From contig JAGXFW010000012.1 of assembly GCA_024637035.1 (NCBI GenBank), positions 1-64,000 on the forward strand: a stretch of 64,000 nucleotides of DNA, in the 5' to 3' direction. Under the pieces are notes generated by a model. The model saw nothing but the letters and a program-made list of their open reading frames with translations, was not told the DNA's origin and did no database searches. Position 1 is the stretch's first letter. Each line of letters starts with the position of its first letter. The position numbers and the translations under genes are program-made. Origin of the DNA: Actinomycetes bacterium. Lineage in GTDB: Bacteria > Actinomycetota > Thermoleophilia > RBG-16-64-13. Shown piece by piece: positions 59,146 through 64,000 of the stretch.

Positions 59146-60647
59146 CTCTCACTCGCTTGCAGATAGCCGCGTCCTGCCGAGCCCTTGTGGACGAGCGGGT
59201 CCACGTGTCCTTCTATCTGGGTCTCGCGGTGATACTTGGGTATCACGAAGCGCTCCTGGAACGAGGCCAACGTGGTGAGCCGGTACATCTCTTCGGCTTC
59301 GCGCGCGCTGCTGCCCGCCTTGTGCAGGAGTTCCAAAGTGGCCTCGTCCACAGAGCCTTCCACGCTCTCGCGCCGCTTGAAGGCACGCACCGCCATCATC
59401 TTGGCCAGGGCGGCACGCACGGGTTTGACGTCGCCTGCGCTGAACAGGTTGGCCAGGTACTCGATCGGAAGGCGGGCCCGGTCCAAATCGGCCGACAGGT
59501 CGAAGTCGGTGTGGGCTGGATGCACGTCGGGTGAGGCCAGGCCGTCCTCGTAGGTGCTCATGAGGGGGGACAGCGGGGGAACGTAGAACATCATGGCCAT
59601 GGTGCGGTATTCGGGGTGCAGTGGCAGGGCGATGCCCCACTCCTTGACGAATCGGTAGACAGGAGAACGCCCGGCCGCCTCGACCCACCCGGGGTCCACA
59701 CCGGACGCCTCCGCCGCGGCGACGACCTTGGGATCGTGGGGATCGAGGATGGCCGAGAGCTGTGAGTGCACCAAGTCGGCGGTGGGCACGCTCGCCGCCG
59801 AAGGGATCTTGTCGGCGTCGTAGAGGAGCACACCCACGTAGCGGATACGGCCCACGCAGGAGTGGGCGCATCCGGGTGCCTGCCCTGTCTCCAGACGGGG
59901 GAAGCAGAGGATGCACTTCTCCGACTTGCCGGTGGTCCAGTTGTTGTACACCTTCTTGTAGGGGCACGCGGCCACGCACATGCGCCAGCCGCGGCACTTG
60001 GTGTCGTTCACCAGCACCACGCCGTCCTCCGCGCGCTTGTATATGGCGCCCGAGGGACAGGCGGCCACGCAGGCCGGGTTCAGACAGTGGTTGCAGATAC
60101 GGGGCACGTAGGTGAAGACGACTCTCTCGATCTCGTCGAGTTGCGCTCTCACATGTGCCGAAACCGATTCGAGGTTCGGGTCGTTGCGTGCGTAGATCGC
60201 GGACCCGGCCAGGTCGTCGTCCCAATTGGGCCCCGACACGATGTCGATGGGTTCGCCGGTGATCTGCGAGATGGGGATGGCCGTAGGTTGATCGGTGCCG
60301 GCGGGTGCGTCGAAGAGGTCCTGATAGCGGAAGGTGAAGGGCTCGTAGTAGTCGTCGATGACCGGCAGCGACGGGTTGTAGAAGAGATTGGCCAGGCCCT
60401 TCACCCGTGAGTGCAGGCGGAGCTTGAGTTCACCAGCGCGGGTGCGCACCCAGCCTCCGTGGAAATGCTCCTGATCTTCCCAGAGGGTTGGGTAGCCTGT
60501 GCCGGGCCGGGTCTCCACGTTGTTCCACCACATGTACTCGCTGCCCCGCGGATCGGTCCACAGGTTCTTGCAGGCCACCGAGCACGTGTGACATCCAAGG
60601 CACTTGTCGAGATGGAACATCATGCTCATGTGTGCGCGGACATTCAC
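59142..60647 (-). CDS. narH: Respiratory nitrate reductase beta subunit
   Basis: Iron-sulfur electron relay. 501 residues with four Cys groups: CLGCHTCSVACKN, CNHCLNPACVAACP, CRGWRMCVAACPYKK (Trp in place of one Cys, giving the [3Fe-4S] site) and CILCFPR...APGCAHSCVGR. GTG start with GGAGG 8 nt upstream, overlapping the narG stop region. Confidence 0.93.
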   Translation of the reverse strand: MNVRAHMSMMFHLDKCLGCHTCSVACKNLWTDPRGSEYMWWNNVETRPGTGYPTLWEDQEHFHGGWVRTRAGELKLRLHSRVKGLANLFYNPSLPVIDDYYEPFTFRYQDLFDAPAGTDQPTAIPISQITGEPIDIVSGPNWDDDLAGSAIYARNDPNLESVSAHVRAQLDEIERVVFTYVPRICNHCLNPACVAACPSGAIYKRAEDGVVLVNDTKCRGWRMCVAACPYKKVYNNWTTGKSEKCILCFPRLETGQAPGCAHSCVGRIRYVGVLLYDADKIPSAASVPTADLVHSQLSAILDPHDPKVVAAAEASGVDPGWVEAAGRSPVYRFVKEWGIALPLHPEYRTMAMMFYVPPLSPLMSTYEDGLASPDVHPAHTDFDLSADLDRARLPIEYLANLFSAGDVKPVRAALAKMMAVRAFKRRESVEGSVDEATLELLHKAGSSAREAEEMYRLTTLASFQERFVIPKYHRETQIEGHVDPLVHKGSAGRGYLQASER

Positions 60648-60656
60648 GTCTGCCTC

Positions 60657-63600
60657 CTAGAATTCGGGCCGGTCGACCCGGCGGACGTAGACGAAGGTGT
60701 CGCGGTTCACACCCACGGGACCCCAGTAGTTGAATGCGTAGCTGAACTGGGCGTAGCCTCCGCTCATGAGCACCGGCTTCAACTTCACCCGGTTCAGGGA
60801 ATTGTTCATGCCGGCACGGCGTCCTCCGCGGGACTTGCTCTTGGGCACTCCGATCGTGCGTTCGGTGGCGTGATAGACGAACACGGAACCCTTGGGGATG
60901 CGCGACGAGACCGTGGCTCGCTGCAGGAACACACCGTGGTCGTTGATGAGCTCCACCCAATCGTTGTCGGCGATGCCCAGCTCGGCCGCTTCCTTGTCGT
61001 TCATCCAGACCGGATAGCCGCCGCGCGAGAGGGTCATCATGCGCAGGTTGTCGCCGAAGGTGGAGTGGATGCTCCACTTGCTGTGGGGCGTGATGTAGTT
61101 GAGGATGCGCCCGTTGTCCTCGAGGGTGGTGCGCAGCAGGTCGCCGCTCATGGTGTGGTCGGGCCTGGGCTTGTAGGTGGGCAAGTGCTCGCCCCACAGC
61201 AGGTACTGGTCGTGGTCGAGGTAGACGTGCTGCCGCCCGGTAAGCGTGCGCCAGGGCACCAAGCGCTCCTTGTTCAAGGTGAACGGCGAATAGGCGCGGC
61301 CGTTGTTGATCAGCCCCGACCACGTCGGCGTCGTGAGTACGCGACGCGGCTGCGAGACGATGTCGGCGAAACTGATGCGAGTGTCGCGCGAGCCGGCGCC
61401 GAGGTCGGTGAGGGAGAGGCCCGTCTTGTGCTCCTCGGCTTCGAATGCACGGTGTGCCAACTCACCATTGGAGGCGGGATCGAGGTAGAGGATCGCCTCG
61501 GCCACGTCGCGCGCGGTCTCGAGCGAGGGATAGGTGGCTCCGCCCGGCCCGCGGAAGCGGCGCGGCTGGCGATCCCGCAGGTCCGCGTACATGTCGGCCA
61601 CCGGGATGTTCAGGCCGTGGGCCGCCACCCCGTTCTGCTCCACCGCGGAGCCTAAAGAGACCATGCGCTCGTAGAGGTTCACGTAGTCGCGGTCGATCAC
61701 GCGGAACTTCGGCATGGTCACGCCGGGGGTGGCAGGCACCTCGCCCGTCTTCCAGTCGACCACCCGGGGCTGCGAGATCTCGTCGGGGGTGTCGTGCTGC
61801 AGCGGCAGCATGACCACATCTTCTTGGGGCTCGGGGAGGTGGGTGCGGGCCAGGTCGCTCACCTTGCGGGCGATGGCCTTGAAGATGTCCCAATCGCTCT
61901 TCGACTCCCAGGCAGGCGCAACCGCCGCCTGCATCGGGTTGATGAAGGTGTGCATGTCGGTGGTGTTGATGTCGTCCTTCTCGTACCAGGTGGCGGCCGG
62001 CAGGACGATGTCGCTGTAGAGAGCGGTGGTGTCCATGCGGAAGTTCAGATCTACCACCAGGTCCATCTTCCCGATGGGAGCTTGGCCCTCGCAGGTGACT
62101 TCGTTCACGTGGCCCGCCGCGCACTCCTCCGCTATGAGTGCGTTGTGGGTGCCCAAGTAGTGCTTGAGGAAGTACTCGTGGCCCTTGGCGCTGGTGCCGA
62201 TGGCGTTGCCTCTCCATATGAACCAGAGCCGCGGCCAACTGGTGGGCGCATCGGGGTCCTCTACCGCGAAGCGCAGGCGGCCGGCCTCCAGTTCCGAGCG
62301 CACGTGCTCCACCACGCCGGCGCTGTCGGTGGCGCCGGCGGCCCGCGCTTCCCGGGCAACCTGGAACGGGCTGCGATCGAACTGCGGGAAGAAGGGGAGC
62401 CACCCGCGCCTCACGGCGCGCACCTGATGGTCGATGGTGTGGTCGGGAGCGCCGCCCGGCAGAGAATCGTACGAGCCGTAGCCGCGCTCGTACCGCCACT
62501 GGTCGGAGTGCACGTAGTGGAAGCTCGGGCTGTTCTGGTGTCGTGGGACCATGCCCCAATCGAGCGCGAACGCCACCGACGTCCACGACGCTTGGCTGAC
62601 CACCTTCTCCTGACCGACGTAGTGGGCGAGTCCGCCGCCGTTCACTCCCACGGAACCGGTGAGCATGAGAGACACGATGGCTGCTCGGTAGATCAGGTTG
62701 TTGTGGTACCAGTGGTTCACGCCGGCGCCGATGATGATCATGTTCTTGCCCTTGGTCTTCTCGCCGTTCTCTGCCCACTCTCGGGCAAACCGGGTGACGG
62801 CGTCACGCGAGATGCCGGTGTACTTCTCCTGCCACGCCGGCGTGTAGGGAAGGTCGTCGTCGTAGGTGGCGGGGTAGTCGCCGGTCAGTCCGCGGCCCAC
62901 TCCGAACTGGGCCATGGTGAGGTCGAACACGGTGGCGACTGCCACGCGTCCCTCAGCTGTCTCGACGTAGCGCACAGGCACGGATCGGGTGATCGTGCCG
63001 CCGCTTGTGCCGTTCTCGGCGAAAGCATCGAACTCCACGTCGAGCACGGCGTCGTGCCGGTCGAGGAAGGAAAGCTCGGGTCGGAGTTCGGCGCCGTTGG
63101 CGCCGTCTTCCATCTGCAGATTCCACTTGCCCTTGTCGTCGCCCGAAGCCCAGCGGTAGCCGATGGTGCCCTTGGGTGGCCGCGGCGTCCCGGAGGTCTC
63201 GTCCCACACGAGGAGCTTCCACTCCCCGTGCTCCATATCGTCCTGGCCGGGCAGACGTCCCGCTCGGAAGCAACGCCCGGGGCGGAGGGGGGAGGGGGTG
63301 TCGTCTGCAGCCGTCGCGGCGGGTGGCGAGGCTGGGGCGACGCCGTCGATCTCCACGAGGAACGGCATGTCGGTGAAGCGCTTGAGGTAGTCGTTGAAAT
63401 AGGGCACCTGTCGCCGCGAGTAGTACTCGGTGAGGATCACGTGGTTCACCGCCATCCAGAAGGCCCCATCTTGCCCGAGGTGCAAGGGCATCCACTCGTC
63501 GGCGTACTTGGAGACCATCGAGAAATCTGGCGAGAACACTGTGACCTTGGCACCGGCGTGACGCGCCTCCGCCATGAAATGCGTGTCCGGCGTGCGGGTC

Positions 63601-64000
63601 ATGTTGAGGTTCGAGCCCATGATGGCGATGTGCTTGGCGTTGAACCAGTCGGCCGACTCGTGCACGTCGGTCTGCTCTCCCCAGACCTCGGGGCTCGCGT
63701 TCGGCAGATCGCAGTACCAGTCGTAGAAGCTCATGGCTACTCCGCCGAGGAGCGTGAGGAAGCGGCTACCGGCCGCATAGCTCACCTGCGACATCGCCGG
63801 GATCGGCGAGAAGCCCACGACGCGATCGGGGCCGTGCTCCTTCACCGTATGGATGGTCGAGGCGGCTATGAGTTCCGTCACCTCGTCCCACGAGACCCGC
63901 CGCAGACCGCCCTTGCCCCTCGCCTCCTGATAGAGGCGGCGTTTCGCGGGATCACCCGTGATCGAGCGCCACGCGGCGACCGGATCGCCGTGTTCGTGCC
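60657..64000 (-). CDS. narG: Respiratory nitrate reductase alpha subunit, 5' end off the window
   Basis: Molybdenum catalytic subunit reducing nitrate to nitrite. The ORF track starts at GTG 63881, but the frame is open to the window edge (HGDPVAAWRSITGDPAKRRLYQEARGKGG), so about 100 N-terminal residues with the FS0 cluster and any Tat signal are missing. Visible motifs: the Mo-ligand Asp region SFYDWYCDLPNASPEVWGEQTDV, ADWFNAKHIAIMGSNLNMTRTPDTHF, GAGVNHWYHNNLIYRA and the C-terminal SFAYNFWG-like QFSYAFNYWGPVGVNRDTFV. First gene of the operon. Confidence 0.93.
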   Translation of the reverse strand, partial: HEHGDPVAAWRSITGDPAKRRLYQEARGKGGLRRVSWDEVTELIAASTIHTVKEHGPDRVVGFSPIPAMSQVSYAAGSRFLTLLGGVAMSFYDWYCDLPNASPEVWGEQTDVHESADWFNAKHIAIMGSNLNMTRTPDTHFMAEARHAGAKVTVFSPDFSMVSKYADEWMPLHLGQDGAFWMAVNHVILTEYYSRRQVPYFNDYLKRFTDMPFLVEIDGVAPASPPAATAADDTPSPLRPGRCFRAGRLPGQDDMEHGEWKLLVWDETSGTPRPPKGTIGYRWASGDDKGKWNLQMEDGANGAELRPELSFLDRHDAVLDVEFDAFAENGTSGGTITRSVPVRYVETAEGRVAVATVFDLTMAQFGVGRGLTGDYPATYDDDLPYTPAWQEKYTGISRDAVTRFAREWAENGEKTKGKNMIIIGAGVNHWYHNNLIYRAAIVSLMLTGSVGVNGGGLAHYVGQEKVVSQASWTSVAFALDWGMVPRHQNSPSFHYVHSDQWRYERGYGSYDSLPGGAPDHTIDHQVRAVRRGWLPFFPQFDRSPFQVAREARAAGATDSAGVVEHVRSELEAGRLRFAVEDPDAPTSWPRLWFIWRGNAIGTSAKGHEYFLKHYLGTHNALIAEECAAGHVNEVTCEGQAPIGKMDLVVDLNFRMDTTALYSDIVLPAATWYEKDDINTTDMHTFINPMQAAVAPAWESKSDWDIFKAIARKVSDLARTHLPEPQEDVVMLPLQHDTPDEISQPRVVDWKTGEVPATPGVTMPKFRVIDRDYVNLYERMVSLGSAVEQNGVAAHGLNIPVADMYADLRDRQPRRFRGPGGATYPSLETARDVAEAILYLDPASNGELAHRAFEAEEHKTGLSLTDLGAGSRDTRISFADIVSQPRRVLTTPTWSGLINNGRAYSPFTLNKERLVPWRTLTGRQHVYLDHDQYLLWGEHLPTYKPRPDHTMSGDLLRTTLEDNGRILNYITPHSKWSIHSTFGDNLRMMTLSRGGYPVWMNDKEAAELGIADNDWVELINDHGVFLQRATVSSRIPKGSVFVYHATERTIGVPKSKSRGGRRAGMNNSLNRVKLKPVLMSGGYAQFSYAFNYWGPVGVNRDTFVYVRRVDRPEF

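Noticed and set aside
1-64000. CRISPR arrays, insertion sequences, prophage or integrase
   Set aside because: No regularly spaced repeats, transposase or integrase motifs were found in any frame.

Overview
High-GC bacterial DNA with dense short-spaced operons, many GTG/TTG starts, Thr/Pro-rich secreted linkers and DUF families common in actinobacteria. I infer an uncultured, facultatively or strictly anaerobic member of the Actinomycetota; no rRNA or tRNA is present to confirm this. The most informative trait is genetic-code usage. Two corrinoid-dependent methylamine methyltransferase genes at the left edge (mtbB and mttB) each carry an in-frame TAG close to the known pyrrolysine (Pyl) position, so the organism very probably decodes UAG as Pyl. 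Yet TAG also ends about 22 of roughly 60 genes here.

Layout. 1-2.4 kb (minus): mtbB-mttB (dimethylamine and trimethylamine methyltransferases). 2.6-9.1 kb (plus): a six-gene catabolic operon of beta-hydroxyacid dehydrogenase, KduD-like SDR, FGGY kinase, FAD-linked (AGPS/GlcD-type) oxidase and EtfB-EtfA. 9.3 kb: a TetR regulator. 10.25-15.7 kb: a peptide-type ABC importer with a Tat-lipoprotein binding protein, two permeases and a fused double ATPase. 15.8-16.5 kb: a ferredoxin-NAD(P)+-reductase-like flavoprotein (minus). A 20-bp near-palindrome occurs upstream of all three plus-strand units, and one copy lies in the divergent mtbB promoter region. I read these blocks as one TetR-controlled regulon for import and breakdown of a hydroxylated or sugar-like, probably N-methylated compound. 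This is the best candidate for an undescribed system.

16.5-29.5 kb is mixed housekeeping: HAD phosphatase, AI-2E transporter, coiled-coil protein, NAD(P)-binding epimerase-like protein, LigD-type phosphoesterase and polymerase halves separated by one in-frame TGA, phytoene-desaturase-like oxidoreductase, a pentaheme membrane-anchored cytochrome with MscS and MFS genes, and a HAD hydrolase. 29.5-34.2 kb holds a SanA-like protein and a two-component system flanked by two membrane proteins with Thr-rich linkers and charged tails. 34.5-42.7 kb: leuCD, a Trypco2-like protein, hemerythrin, rsgA, a class V aminotransferase, a PAS protein, a toroid-fold protein and a VOC protein.

42.7-54.1 kb is an accessory stretch of small orphan genes (lipoprotein, RibD-C, DUF1801, YkgJ-like, DUF2277, DoxX-like, triple GNAT, DUF2239, DUF6483, nucleotidyltransferase, EamA). 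It includes at least three decayed genes: a HEAT-like pseudogene, a truncated NmrA-like gene and a MerR/TipAS gene with an internal deletion. 54.3-55 kb is a methyltransferase. 55.2-64 kb (minus) is a nitrate respiration operon narG(partial)-narH-narJ-narI-narK1-narK2, consistent with anaerobic growth in which methylamine or flavoprotein-derived electrons could reach nitrate.

No CRISPR array, insertion sequence, rRNA or tRNA was seen. The Pyl biosynthesis genes (pylTSBCD), the cognate corrinoid proteins (MtbC/MttC) and the RamA-type activator are not in the window.
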